NCBI GenBank assembly: GCA_039916305.1
Contig: JBDSLR010000038.1
Span: 62,001-126,000, forward strand
Source: JACMLD01 sp039916305
GTDB lineage: Bacteria > Bacteroidota > Bacteroidia > Chitinophagales > Chitinophagaceae
Reading direction: 5' to 3'
Length of the DNA stretch: 64,000 nucleotides
The notes beneath the pieces were generated by a model that saw only the letters and a program-made list of their open reading frames with translations, ran no database searches and had not been told where the DNA came from. Below are positions 18,099-26,568 of the stretch, piece by piece. The number at the start of each line of letters is the position of its first letter. Position 1 is the stretch's first letter. A program made the position numbers and the translations under genes.

Positions 18099-19472
18099 TT
18101 AATTAAACAGTGCGTCTACATTGGTTACATTCCATGTCTTTTGCTGGGCAGGGTTCAGCAACAAGCCTTTTACATTTGGTTTTCCTTTGATATATTGTCG
18201 TACATAATTCTGCAGATCTGCGCGGGTAATTTTATTGATCTCATCAATGTAATTGAAATAATAATTTAACGAGGCCGAAGCCCACCAGAAGGTAAGGGTA
18301 TGGACAAAATTAGACGTTACTTCTGTACTGTATTTTTCACCATTGGCTAATTTTATTTTAGCAGTGGCCAGTTGCTCGTCTGTATAATAATCGGGTGAAT
18401 CAAACTGGTCAATCTGCGCTTTCAGCACCTTAAAGGAGGCAGCAAATTTAGCCGGGTTAGGAATCATAAAAAGCGAAATAGGGCCTACATATTTCTGTGT
18501 GGAATAATTAAGCCCGGCATTAAGTGCATACCCGCTGTCTACCAGGTTTTTTTGAAATTTTGAATTCTTTTGTGTGAGTATATAAGAAAATACATCTGCC
18601 ACAATGGTGTTTTTAACATCGTTGCGGGTGTCAGGCCCCATCCAGCCTATTTGCAGGGCAGGTACCTGGGCGTTAGCACTGGTAACTGCAAAGCTGAGTG
18701 AATCTGCCGGGTTAAGCGGTGCAAATTCAGGAATGGGCCATTTTTGAAAGGGGTCAAAATCGCAGGGCTTCCAGTCGCCGAAAATGGTATTTGCTTTTTT
18801 TATGATGTCGTCATTTTTTACATCACCTGCCACTACAAGTATGGAATTATTGGGGTAGTAATATTTGTCTTTAATAACGTTCATCTTTTCTGTGGTGCAG
18901 TTGAGGATGATGTCGTGGTCGCCGATTACGTTCTTGCGGGAAAAAAGGTTACCCCACATGGTATGATTAAACTTGTCTATCAATGGCCAGAAGGGACTGC
19001 TTTCGGCACGCTGAAATTCGCCATCAACAACCGGATTTTCTTTTTTCATTTCTTCTTTCAGAAAAAGCGGGTAGCGGATGGCGCTGTTGAGGAACTGTAA
19101 ACCTTCCGTAACTTCTTTGCTGCCCAGGGTAAAAAAATAATTGACACGTTCTGTGCCGGTAGTTCCATTAAATGAAATACCCAGCTCCTGGATTCTTTCC
19201 AGGTATTTCTCCTGCGAAGGGATGTCTTTATTGGCCTTGAAAAACATGTGTTCATACAGGTGAGAAAGACCATTGTATTCAGGAGATTCAGTATAAGAAC
19301 CGTTTTTTACCGCTATTTCTACAGTTACCAGCGGAACGGAATTGTCTTCAATAACCAGTAGTTCAAGTCCGTTGGCCATTTTTGTATAATGCATGTTGGA
19401 AGGCCAGTTGCCCTGTGCATGTGTGACAATGGTAACAGCCACGACGGTACACAGCAGGATGATTTTTTTCAT
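18099..19472 (-). CDS. Secreted M16 family zinc peptidase, catalytic subunit
   Basis: A 457-residue protein with a Sec signal peptide (residues 1-20, ending THAQ). The inverted zinc motif is present: His71-Leu-Tyr-Glu-His75 in GLSHLYEHMFF, with the distal ligand Glu152 in VVDGEFQRAE, 77 residues after His75 as usual in the pitrilysin family. It lacks the Arg/Tyr pair that the partner protein carries, so the two subunits probably make one enzyme. The likely role is breakdown of periplasmic peptides. It is first in a two-gene operon. Confidence 0.93.
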   Translation of the reverse strand: MKKIILLCTVVAVTIVTHAQGNWPSNMHYTKMANGLELLVIEDNSVPLVTVEIAVKNGSYTESPEYNGLSHLYEHMFFKANKDIPSQEKYLERIQELGISFNGTTGTERVNYFFTLGSKEVTEGLQFLNSAIRYPLFLKEEMKKENPVVDGEFQRAESSPFWPLIDKFNHTMWGNLFSRKNVIGDHDIILNCTTEKMNVIKDKYYYPNNSILVVAGDVKNDDIIKKANTIFGDWKPCDFDPFQKWPIPEFAPLNPADSLSFAVTSANAQVPALQIGWMGPDTRNDVKNTIVADVFSYILTQKNSKFQKNLVDSGYALNAGLNYSTQKYVGPISLFMIPNPAKFAASFKVLKAQIDQFDSPDYYTDEQLATAKIKLANGEKYSTEVTSNFVHTLTFWWASASLNYYFNYIDEINKITRADLQNYVRQYIKGKPNVKGLLLNPAQQKTWNVTNVDALFN

Positions 19473-19774
19473 GAGTTGTATAGTTTTTTGTAAGCGGGTA
19501 AAAATAATAAAATACAGGCTGGCATATACGCCCCGCGCAGTGCAATGAAGATATTTATTATACAGTAACTGGTAAAGAATAAGTTTTTGGGCGGTTGTAT
19601 AGAGGGGTGGGAGGAGGCAAGAGGCTAAGAGATAAAAGGATAAAAGGAGGAGCTTATAACGAAATACTTTTTTATGGGGTTATTATACCCAATTACATTG
19701 GTTGTACTTGCACGCACAACATGCTAAAAGCATATGAGTAAATTTTAAACAGCAGCCAATCCGGCATCAAAAAA
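19473..19774. other. Intergenic stretch, 302 bp, with a purine-only tract
   Basis: Holds the promoter region of the M16 operon and the downstream end of the Nudix gene. Bases about 19600-19653 are almost pure purine on the plus strand (GAGGGGTGGGAGGAGGCAAG, then AAAAGGATAAAAGGAGGAG). No coding frame and no convincing terminator hairpin were seen. Confidence 0.4.
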
Positions 19775-20266
19775 TCAGGCGCGTCCGGCCCGTTCATCCT
19801 GCCGGGCACCAGGCATTTTCTTCACCATGTCAGCCACAATCTTATCGATGGGCAGGGTTACGGTTTCGGAAGAAAAATTATCCCACTCAATAAAACGGAA
19901 GGTTTCTGTTTGGTTTTTTTCTTCGTAGATTTTTTTTTCACGTTCATCAAAATCGAAAGGGATACTGCGCAGGGGCGCTGCTATGGGTTCCAGGGCACGG
20001 GCAAAATAATAGATTGCCAGAATCTGATCGGTTGGCTTAAATGCACTCATCTGGTAAAAATCAGTGGTATAAATATGCTCGCCCACCTCCACCCGCAGGT
20101 TCATTTCTTCCATAAACTCACGCATCAGGCAGTCACGCGTGCCTTCTCCCAGTTCAAGTCCACCGCCGGGGAATTTTGTATAGTAATTGCCACGGATGTA
20201 TTCATCACTTACCAGCACCTGTTTTTGTTCGCTCAGCAAAATGCCGTAGACCCTAATTGTAAACAT
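19775..20266 (-). CDS. Nudix hydrolase
   Basis: A 163-residue cytosolic protein. The Nudix box spans residues 35-57 as G35-x5-E41-x7-R49-E50-F51-x-E53-E54-x-N56-L57; it departs from the consensus only in Asn56, where Gly is usual. Preceding strands (MFTIRVYGILLSEQKQVLVS) and the FPGGGLE turn are typical. Substrates of the family are nucleoside diphosphates linked to another group; which one is unknown. The start lies 1 bp after the corA stop, so the two genes are co-transcribed. The C-terminus is an Arg/Glu-rich tail (GARQDERAGRA). Confidence 0.9.
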   Translation of the reverse strand: MFTIRVYGILLSEQKQVLVSDEYIRGNYYTKFPGGGLELGEGTRDCLMREFMEEMNLRVEVGEHIYTTDFYQMSAFKPTDQILAIYYFARALEPIAAPLRSIPFDFDEREKKIYEEKNQTETFRFIEWDNFSSETVTLPIDKIVADMVKKMPGARQDERAGRA

Positions 20267-20267
20267 A

Positions 20268-21206
20268 TTAAAACCATTTTTTCTTCATAAAATACCAGCT
20301 GATTACAATGGATATAACAACTGATAAAATAAGCGGTATGTAAAAAGCGTGCGGCGAAGAGGAGTAGGGTATAGGCACGTTCATGCCATAAATGCCAGTT
20401 ACCAGTGCGGGCAATGACAGTATTATGGTGATAGAAGTAAGCCGCTTCAATACGCTGTTCATATTATTATTGATGATGCTCGCAAAAGCATCCAGCGTAC
20501 TGCTTAAGATATTAGTATAGATATTTGCCATTTCAAGTCCCTGTGAAATATCCACAATCATGTCTTCCAGGAATTCTTTTTCTTCTTCATTCAGCCCCAG
20601 GAAATTGGTACGGGCTATTTTCATCAGCAGTATTTCATTGCTGCGCAGCGCGGTTACAAAATAGACGAGGCTTTTCTGGATCTTCATCAACTCCAGTAAT
20701 TCTTCATTGCGGTTACTGGCATAGAGTTTTTGCTCCATCAGGTTACGGCGCTGGTTAATTTCTTTCAGCGACTCCATATACGTTTGGGTAATCTTCTCAA
20801 ATATTTTCAGTACCATCATTTTCCGGTTATCGGGATGGCGGTTCTGAAAAGTGTTAAGGAATTTTTTGATGGCGCCGTTCTCAAAAGAATTAACGGTTAC
20901 AATCTGGTTATGTGTAAGAATGATGCAGATGGGAATGGTAATATAATACGCATCACTCTCATTAAAAGAATTATTTTCTGTAGGCGTTTTAATAACAATG
21001 AGTTTAACATTGTCGTCTTCTTCAAAACGGCTCCGTTCATCTATATCCAGTGAGTCGGCCAGGAAGTCGAGCGGTATATCCAGGGTTTCTGATAAAGCAG
21101 AAAATTCTTCCTGTTTCAGGGGTGGCAATACGTTTACCCAGGCGCCGGAATCAGGCTTGTCTATGGAGATGGTTTTGTGATCGATATTCTTAAAGTACTG
21201 AATCAT
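20268..21206 (-). CDS. corA: CorA family magnesium/cobalt transporter
   Basis: A 312-residue inner-membrane channel for divalent cations. A large cytosolic alpha/beta N-terminal domain (1-240) precedes two C-terminal helices (about 252-272 and 288-308). The hallmark GMN selectivity motif is residues 274-276 in GIYGMNVPIP, and the basic tail MKKKWF ends the protein. Length is typical of CorA. It forms a two-gene operon with the Nudix gene. Upstream is a 535-bp repeat-filled gap rather than a recognisable magnesium-responsive leader. Confidence 0.93.
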   Translation of the reverse strand: MIQYFKNIDHKTISIDKPDSGAWVNVLPPLKQEEFSALSETLDIPLDFLADSLDIDERSRFEEDDNVKLIVIKTPTENNSFNESDAYYITIPICIILTHNQIVTVNSFENGAIKKFLNTFQNRHPDNRKMMVLKIFEKITQTYMESLKEINQRRNLMEQKLYASNRNEELLELMKIQKSLVYFVTALRSNEILLMKIARTNFLGLNEEEKEFLEDMIVDISQGLEMANIYTNILSSTLDAFASIINNNMNSVLKRLTSITIILSLPALVTGIYGMNVPIPYSSSPHAFYIPLILSVVISIVISWYFMKKKWF

Positions 21207-21227
21207 TTTTTTAGTTCATCATTCGTA

Positions 21228-21279
21228 GTTTCCGGTTGCTGGTTTCTTTGCGTGGGCAAACAAACTTCGAACCGGAAAC
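21228..21279. repeat. 10-bp perfect inverted repeat upstream of corA
   Basis: GTTTCCGGTT at 21228-21237 and AACCGGAAAC at 21270-21279, separated by 32 bp. It lies 22 bp upstream of the corA start and could be a leader hairpin or the boundary of the repeat block that follows. Confidence 0.55.
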
Positions 21280-21328
21280 CATAAGCTGTAGTAATTTATT
21301 TTTAGTTCATGTTTCGCGGTCATCAGTT

Positions 21329-21745
21329 CTTAGCGCAGCAAGCTAAGGTACAAATATGAACTACGGACTTTTTTTTTAGCCTGGCAAGCGTACTAAGCAC
21401 TATAGACTACAAACTTTCTTATACTTTATTCAGATGCAATTCCTGGCTTAGAAATGACCTAAGAGCCACGAACGCCAAACTTTGTCCTTCTTAGCAAACG
21501 GACTCGGACTAAGAACTATGCACTTTCTTATATTCTATTCATGTGTAATTCCTGGCTTAGAAATAACCTAAGAACCACGAACGCCAAACGTTCTCCCACT
21601 CAGCAAGCGTACTAAGAACTACGAATTTTCTTATACTTTTATCAATGTGCAATTCCTGGCTTAGAAATAAACTAAGAACAATGAATGCCGAACTTTTTCC
21701 CGCTTAGCAAGCGTACTAAGAACTATGGACTAAGAACTTTCTTAT
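21329..21745. repeat. Degenerate tandem repeat, unit 104-110 bp, three full copies plus partial ends
   Basis: Units begin at 21380, 21490, 21599 and 21703 (lengths 110, 109, 104, then about 43 bp). Shared blocks are CTTAGCAAGCGTACTAAGAA, ACTTTCTTATACTTTATTCA, TGCAATTCCTGGCTTAGAAA and CCTAAGAACCACGAACGCC. Each full unit carries CTTAG/CTAAG pairs that can form small hairpins. A further diverged CTTAG-loop-CTAAG element lies at 21329-21347. The last partial unit overlaps the dapF stop codon (21742-21744). Confidence 0.8.
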
Positions 21746-22524
21746 ACTATTATCTCCCCTTCATATACTTTTTCTGCGGGTCCGCAAAGAAAAATATTAT
21801 TGTAATGGTCGCTGTTTAAGCGATCAAACTCAACGGTTAATTTGCCACCTTTTGTGGATACCAACACATCATTGTATCCGTTCTCGTTGTGATAGCAAAC
21901 CAGGGCAGCTGCTGTAACACCTGTGCCGCAGCTGAAGGTTTCATCTTCTACACCGCGCTCATAGGTACGTACAATAATTTCATGGTCATTTTTCTGCTGT
22001 ACAAAATTTACATTAATACCTTCTTTGGCAAATTCATCGCTGTAGCGTATATCATGTCCCTTTTTAAAAACATCGTAACTCATTACATCTGTGATGAGTT
22101 TTACATAATGCGGTGAGCCCGTATCCAGTATAAAATCAGCCCCATGTTCATTAATCATTGATACATCCTTCATTTTTAAGCTCACCGTACCATCAGTATC
22201 AATTTCTGCTTCATGCGGGCCATCGGAAGCAATAAAATGGTAGATATTTTTGTAAATACCCATGTGGGAAGCAAATTTTACAAGGCAGCGCCCGCCATTG
22301 CCGCACATACTGCTCTCGCCACCGTCAGCATTAAAATATTTCATTTCAAAATCGTAGCCCGCCTGGGTGTTCAGCATCATCAATCCATCCGCACCAATTC
22401 CAAAGCGGCGGTCACAGATATGTTTTACCTGCTCTTTGCTGATATTGTTGTACTGACCGTTCCTGTTATCCAGAATTACAAAATCGTTTCCGGTTCCCTG
22501 GTATTTATAAAAGTGAATTTTCAT
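21742..22524 (-). CDS. dapF: Diaminopimelate epimerase
   Basis: A 260-residue cytosolic enzyme that converts LL- to meso-diaminopimelate for lysine and peptidoglycan synthesis. The two catalytic cysteines are Cys74 in ESSMCGNGGRC and Cys200 in ETFSCGTGVTAA, acting as general acid and base. The N-terminal KYQGTGNDFVILDN block is also diagnostic. Length is slightly shorter than the enterobacterial enzyme. Its stop codon falls inside the last partial copy of the tandem repeat, so its 3' untranslated region is repeat DNA. Confidence 0.97.
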   Translation of the reverse strand: MKIHFYKYQGTGNDFVILDNRNGQYNNISKEQVKHICDRRFGIGADGLMMLNTQAGYDFEMKYFNADGGESSMCGNGGRCLVKFASHMGIYKNIYHFIASDGPHEAEIDTDGTVSLKMKDVSMINEHGADFILDTGSPHYVKLITDVMSYDVFKKGHDIRYSDEFAKEGINVNFVQQKNDHEIIVRTYERGVEDETFSCGTGVTAAALVCYHNENGYNDVLVSTKGGKLTVEFDRLNSDHYNNIFLCGPAEKVYEGEIIV

Positions 22525-22694
22525 GCACCAACCCGCTTAAGGGTGTTTAAAGTTTATTTAAATGAAAGTGTACCGCAAAAAAATGTGCTTGATTTATAAA
22601 AAGGATATCAGCAGAAGTTCAAAATTAACCTTTAACTGCAAACAAAGTAAAGTTGTTATTTCGTGATTGTTACAGGCCGCCTCTTATAAACAAC

Positions 22695-23570
22695 CTACAG
22701 GCTTGCTATCCTTTCCAATGTGAGTTTTATAAGTCTGTCCATAACTCCTGCTGCATCGTTTGAGAACTGCTTTTCCACCCGGTTGGCAACAATTGCGCTG
22801 AGGCTGAGGCACTGGTGCCCCATCAGTTTGCCCAGGCCGTAGATGCCGGCGGTTTCCATTTCAAAGTTACTGATGCGGTGCTGACCAAAACTAAAGCTGG
22901 TCAGGCTATCCACCAAACGTGGGTTGCTAAGGCCTAACCGCAATACACGGCCCTGCGGTGCATAAAAGCCCGGGCAGGTAACCGTTATACCATGGTGAAA
23001 CCCGTCTACAAAATGTTTCAGCAGTCCGCTGCCGGCGCTACTGATATACGGTTGTGCAAACTGGCTACCCAGCTGGGTTTGAGTTATGAATGACGAGAGC
23101 AATTGTTGCTCTTCATCATTGTGTTCCTGGCGGTAAAAATTGAGCAGGTTATCAATACCAAGGCCATGGGTGGAGGCCACGCAGGTATCTACCGGGATAT
23201 CTTTTTGCAGGGAGCCGGAAGTGCCCACGCGGATGATATTTAGCTGGCTCAGCTGTGACTTGACCGTGCGTGTTGCAAAATCAATATTTACCAGCGCGTC
23301 CAGCTCATTCAATACAATGTCAATATTATCGGTGCCAATGCCGGTAGAAACTACGGATATACGTTTATTGCCGGAAAGGCCGGTATGGGTAACAAACTCG
23401 CGGTGCTGATTTTTGAATTCAATTTTATCAAAATACCTGCTCACCGCTGCTACGCGGTCGGGGTCGCCAACAGTAATAATAGAAGTGGCCAATTCTTCCG
23501 GGCGGGTATCCAGGTGGTAAATGGCACCGCGGTCATTGATAATAAGTTCAGATTCAGCAATTCGTTGCAT
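22695..23570 (-). CDS. Nucleoside phosphorylase, uridine phosphorylase-like
   Basis: A 291-residue cytosolic enzyme of the nucleoside phosphorylase-I family. It shows the phosphate-site IITVGDPDRVAAV, the STGIGTDNIDIVLNELD segment, GTSGSLQKDIPVDTCV, and the nucleoside-binding NFEMETAGIYGLGKL. These match uridine phosphorylases better than purine nucleoside phosphorylases, so the likely reaction is uridine plus phosphate to uracil plus ribose-1-phosphate (nucleoside salvage). It is 170 bp from dapF and 86 bp from the divergent tRNA gene. Confidence 0.87.
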   Translation of the reverse strand: MQRIAESELIINDRGAIYHLDTRPEELATSIITVGDPDRVAAVSRYFDKIEFKNQHREFVTHTGLSGNKRISVVSTGIGTDNIDIVLNELDALVNIDFATRTVKSQLSQLNIIRVGTSGSLQKDIPVDTCVASTHGLGIDNLLNFYRQEHNDEEQQLLSSFITQTQLGSQFAQPYISSAGSGLLKHFVDGFHHGITVTCPGFYAPQGRVLRLGLSNPRLVDSLTSFSFGQHRISNFEMETAGIYGLGKLMGHQCLSLSAIVANRVEKQFSNDAAGVMDRLIKLTLERIASL

Positions 23571-23656
23571 AGCATCATTTTTATTAAGCGGGTGAAGTTC
23601 CCGTTTTTTTTGTCAAATCTTCGCCAAAAACTGCTATTTTTGCCCTTCTTAAAAAA

Positions 23657-23727
23657 GGTCCTGTGGCCGAGTGGCTAGGCAAAGCTCTGCAAAAGCTTCT
23701 ACAGCGGTTCGAATCCGCTCGGGACCT
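23657..23727 (+). tRNA. tRNA-Cys (anticodon GCA)
   Basis: A full cloverleaf folds by eye: acceptor GGTCCTG/CGGGACC (one G-T pair), D arm GCC/GGC, anticodon stem AAGCT/AGCTT around loop CTGCAAA with anticodon GCA, variable loop CTAC, T arm AGCGG-TTCGAAT-CCGCT, and discriminator T, as expected for cysteine. CCA is not encoded. A hairpin terminator follows. The DNA downstream is decayed, as is common next to tRNA genes used as integration targets. Confidence 0.97.
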
Positions 23728-23735
23728 CTGGAAAC

Positions 23736-23764
23736 AGGATTACAGCAATGTAATCCTTTTCTAT
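23736..23764 (+). terminator. Terminator of tRNA-Cys
   Basis: AGGATTAC at 23736-23743 pairs perfectly with GTAATCCT at 23750-23757 around AGCAAT, followed by TTTCTATTTTT. Confidence 0.85.
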
Positions 23765-25036
23765 TTTTATGCCACTTTACTTTTAAACCGTTGATTGTAA
23801 AAGTTTTATAACGAGAGGTGAAAAAAAGTCTACATAACTTTATATCGGCTTACAGTTTTTTCATGGGCTACTTTATAGAGTAATTGATAGAATAAATGCC
23901 CTCTAAATAGAAATCTATATTATTCGCCATCAAACCAATTTGTGGCAAGACATTCTTAAGTACGGCTGTTCTACTATTTACATCAACACTGTATATCTAA
24001 GACGAAAAGAATATTGCTCAGTACCGGCATCGCTATTCCGCCGCATTCTGGGATAGTAACAAATCATCGTTGCGTATTGGAATCCCAGCCCAATATGCTG
24101 TAGCGAGCGAGATAAATAGTTCTCTTTTTATGCTAATTAGAAAAGTAGAGGACATTTTATTATTCGTACGTGCTGAAAAATTGTGAATCCTGTTGCCTTT
24201 TTAAAAGAGACATTCAAACTGGATTTTAATACGGCGACTTCCAAGTTCTGCAACGAATTTGTTCGGAGCATCCGGAGTAAAACTAATATTCCTGGTGTTC
24301 AGCGTTCTGGATAATAACAAGTTTGTCTTTTCTTCTTGCATACCAGGTCATCGGGGCAAAATGATAAATTTGAAAACCCCGTAGTAACCAAAAAAGTGCG
24401 CCTACGCCAAGCTTTCTAATCAATCCTATTTATTCTATTTGCGTCAATTATTTGGCAACTTTGAATGGCGGATTTTTTATGTGAAAATTAAATAATACCC
24501 TGTCAACAATTAATTCGCTTTCAATTGGGGTGTAATTGATGGGGTCGAAATGTGAATACTCCGAAATAGATTAAAAGCATTGCTGTCCTTACATAAATTG
24601 GAATAGCGATGCTGAAAAATGAATACCTGCAAACAAGTAACGAGCTTCGTGCTTATTGCAGAAAGTAGTATTAGAAGCGGTATTTGCTGTTCTTCGAAGA
24701 ACTGAAACATCCAGTCATTGAGCACATCAGCGGATGTAATGGCGTGCTTGGTTTCGTAAAGTTTGCAGACGCTACGCGTTAATAAGTATCGGTAACGCTC
24801 TGCTGATAAATACGGCCAACGCCTTTATATTAAACATATAATAGATAATACCCTCGTTGGTAACATGGGCTTTTAAAGCTTTTAACGCTTATCCAAAATT
24901 AAATAAGTGTGGTTACTTAAAATTAATCCCATTTGTCAGATTAAATTTTGACTACTTCAATTTAACTTAAGCAGGTTTTACTTGTGTAAAATAATGTCTC
25001 CATCCTATTTTCTACTGTTTATTATAAACTCAAATT
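23765..25036. other. Decayed DNA downstream of tRNA-Cys, no intact gene
   Basis: 1,272 bp with no intact gene. The minus strand has protein-like pieces broken by stops and frame changes: 23868-24000 (reads VDVNSRTAVLKNVLPQIGLM onward, 40 codons to a stop), 24201-24306 (SFTPDAPNKFVAELGSRRIK near its end), an overlapping frame at about 24290-24420 (HFAPMTWYARRKDKLVIIQN), an IS481-type remnant at 24664-24891, and 24470-24585 (YSHFDPINYTPIESELIVDR). The parents of all but the transposase are unrecognised. Confidence 0.6.
24664..24891 (-). pseudogene. IS481-family transposase remnant
   Basis: Read on the minus strand the piece gives LKALKAHVTNEGII, then in another frame YKGVGRIYQQSVTDTY, a stop, RVASA, and after a one-base shift KLYETKHAITSADVLNDWMF and FFEEQQIPLL. 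This order matches the rve (DDE) catalytic region of IS481-type transposases from memory of the family. The gene has an internal deletion, a stop, a frameshift and no 3' third, so it is inactive. No terminal inverted repeats were identified. Confidence 0.7.
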
Positions 25037-26272
25037 TTATTTTATTTTAATCTTAAAAATTCTTTCCGCATTTGCATAAGCTATTTTTTGTCGATGGTCG
25101 TCAGGCAAAGGGGCAGATTCAATAAATGATACGGCTGGAGCGGTCGGCTGGTAAGGATAGTCTATGGCCCACATGATTCTATCAACCCCTATTTTATCAA
25201 TACAAAATTGCAATGCTAAAGGATCTTCTACACCACTTGTTGTTATAGAAATGTTTCGTTGAAAATATTCACTTGGCTTCAATTGGTTTTTTCTTCCGGC
25301 TCTGGCTCCGGGTCTTCCCATAAAGTCGAGTCTCCATAACCAAAATGGTAGAGCTTCGCCCATATGACCAATTACCACTTGCAGTTTTGGGAAGCGATCA
25401 AATACACCGCCAAAGATCATTCGTATTATATGCGTACTCGTTTCAGTTCCATAGCCCCAAATAGCACCTTCAAGCCTATAGTCCTGAAATGGACCTGCCA
25501 TGCCATCAGAAGGTGCTCGTGGGTGTATATATAAAGGATATCCCAATGACTCAGCAGCTTCCAAAATTGGCCACATTTTTTCATCGTCAAAATAAATATT
25601 ATTTGTATGGGAGTTTACTAGGAAGCCGTTTAACTTTAGATAATTGATAGCCCGTTCCATCTCTTTTGCAGCACTAACAGGATTTTGTGGGGCGAAGCAA
25701 GCCAATCCGGCATACCTATCCGGATTCTTAAGTATTACCTCTCTCATTTTATCATTTGCCAACTTTGCCAATTCTTCTGCCTGGCTTGATTCAAAAAACT
25801 GTACTCCCGGAAGGGCAACGGATAACAGATGCATGTCAACGCCATTTGTGTTCATATCGTCCATCCTGATTTTTTCTGTATCTAATAATTTAGGAAGCAT
25901 TAAACCTGATGCCGCATCACGATTAGAGGTTTGATTGGCACCAACACCTGTTTGTATACCCGAAGCAGCTGGCGCATTGTAAATCTGAGCTATCAGTTTG
26001 TAATCAAGATTATTACCACCTTTTTTTGCCATGGTTTTGAGTGCTGAGGCTATTTCAGGAATACACCATGCTTCCTCGGTTGCAATTTTTTTAAGCTTTT
26101 TACCAGGGTGCTTTAAATCAATTGACGTACTAGTTTCAGTTGCCACCAATTGCATTGGTATTGCCGCACCAAGCGAAATTGACGAAATAATTTTTAAAGC
26201 TTTTCTTCTGCTGAATAAGGACAAGTTTGCCTGTTGTTTTGTTTGCTTATTTCTTGGACTTCTTAATTTCAT
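25037..26272 (-). CDS. Tat-exported amidohydrolase (ACMSD / gamma-resorcylate decarboxylase-like)
   Basis: A 411-residue metal-dependent TIM-barrel protein. The N-terminus has a twin-arginine signal (SRRKALK at 21-27, then a hydrophobic stretch to about 42). The barrel resembles aromatic-acid decarboxylases of amidohydrolase family 2: IATEEAWCIPEI, YIHPRAPSD, VIGHMGEALPFWLWRLD and IMWAIDYPYQ. In gamma-resorcylate decarboxylase the first motif is E-E-H, whereas here it is E-E-A-W, so one metal ligand differs. The role could be decarboxylation or hydrolysis of a small ring compound in the periplasm. It is the first gene after the decayed tRNA-Cys flank. Confidence 0.82.
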   Translation of the reverse strand: MKLRSPRNKQTKQQANLSLFSRRKALKIISSISLGAAIPMQLVATETSTSIDLKHPGKKLKKIATEEAWCIPEIASALKTMAKKGGNNLDYKLIAQIYNAPAASGIQTGVGANQTSNRDAASGLMLPKLLDTEKIRMDDMNTNGVDMHLLSVALPGVQFFESSQAEELAKLANDKMREVILKNPDRYAGLACFAPQNPVSAAKEMERAINYLKLNGFLVNSHTNNIYFDDEKMWPILEAAESLGYPLYIHPRAPSDGMAGPFQDYRLEGAIWGYGTETSTHIIRMIFGGVFDRFPKLQVVIGHMGEALPFWLWRLDFMGRPGARAGRKNQLKPSEYFQRNISITTSGVEDPLALQFCIDKIGVDRIMWAIDYPYQPTAPAVSFIESAPLPDDHRQKIAYANAERIFKIKIK

Positions 26273-26356
26273 GTTTTCAATTTACAGTTTAGAAAAAAAA
26301 TTGGTCTTAATGATAAGTTTGTTGAACGTGGTAGAGTACGTTTGCAGCTAACGTTG

Positions 26357-26519
26357 AAGGTTGGCGATGGGCTGTAAATTTATAACGTCAAGCCGGGGAC
26401 CAAAGCTGAAAATTGTTGCTGATGATTACAATAACAATTAAATGCCAGATTACTAACTTGCCGCCAGAGCTTTTGCTGATATTGGTTTGCAACCGCTTGC
26501 TCTCCCGTCAGCCAACCTT
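26357..26519. repeat. Long-loop inverted repeat between amidohydrolase and propeller genes
   Basis: AAGGTTGGC at 26357-26365 is the exact complement of GCCAACCTT at 26511-26519; the inner flanks GATGGG and CCCGTC extend the pairing with one wobble and one bulge. The 145-bp loop has no coding frame. It fills most of the 296-bp gap upstream of the amidohydrolase start. It may be the relic of a mobile element or a folded transcript. Confidence 0.5.
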
Positions 26520-26568
26520 TTGCCAAATTGCTGTAGAATGTAGGTATACCCTGTAATACCTGCCTTTT

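Noticed and set aside
21742..21745. Idea that the tandem repeat is a CRISPR array
   Set aside because: Units are adjacent and similar over their whole length of 104-110 bp with no unique spacers, and no cas genes are present.
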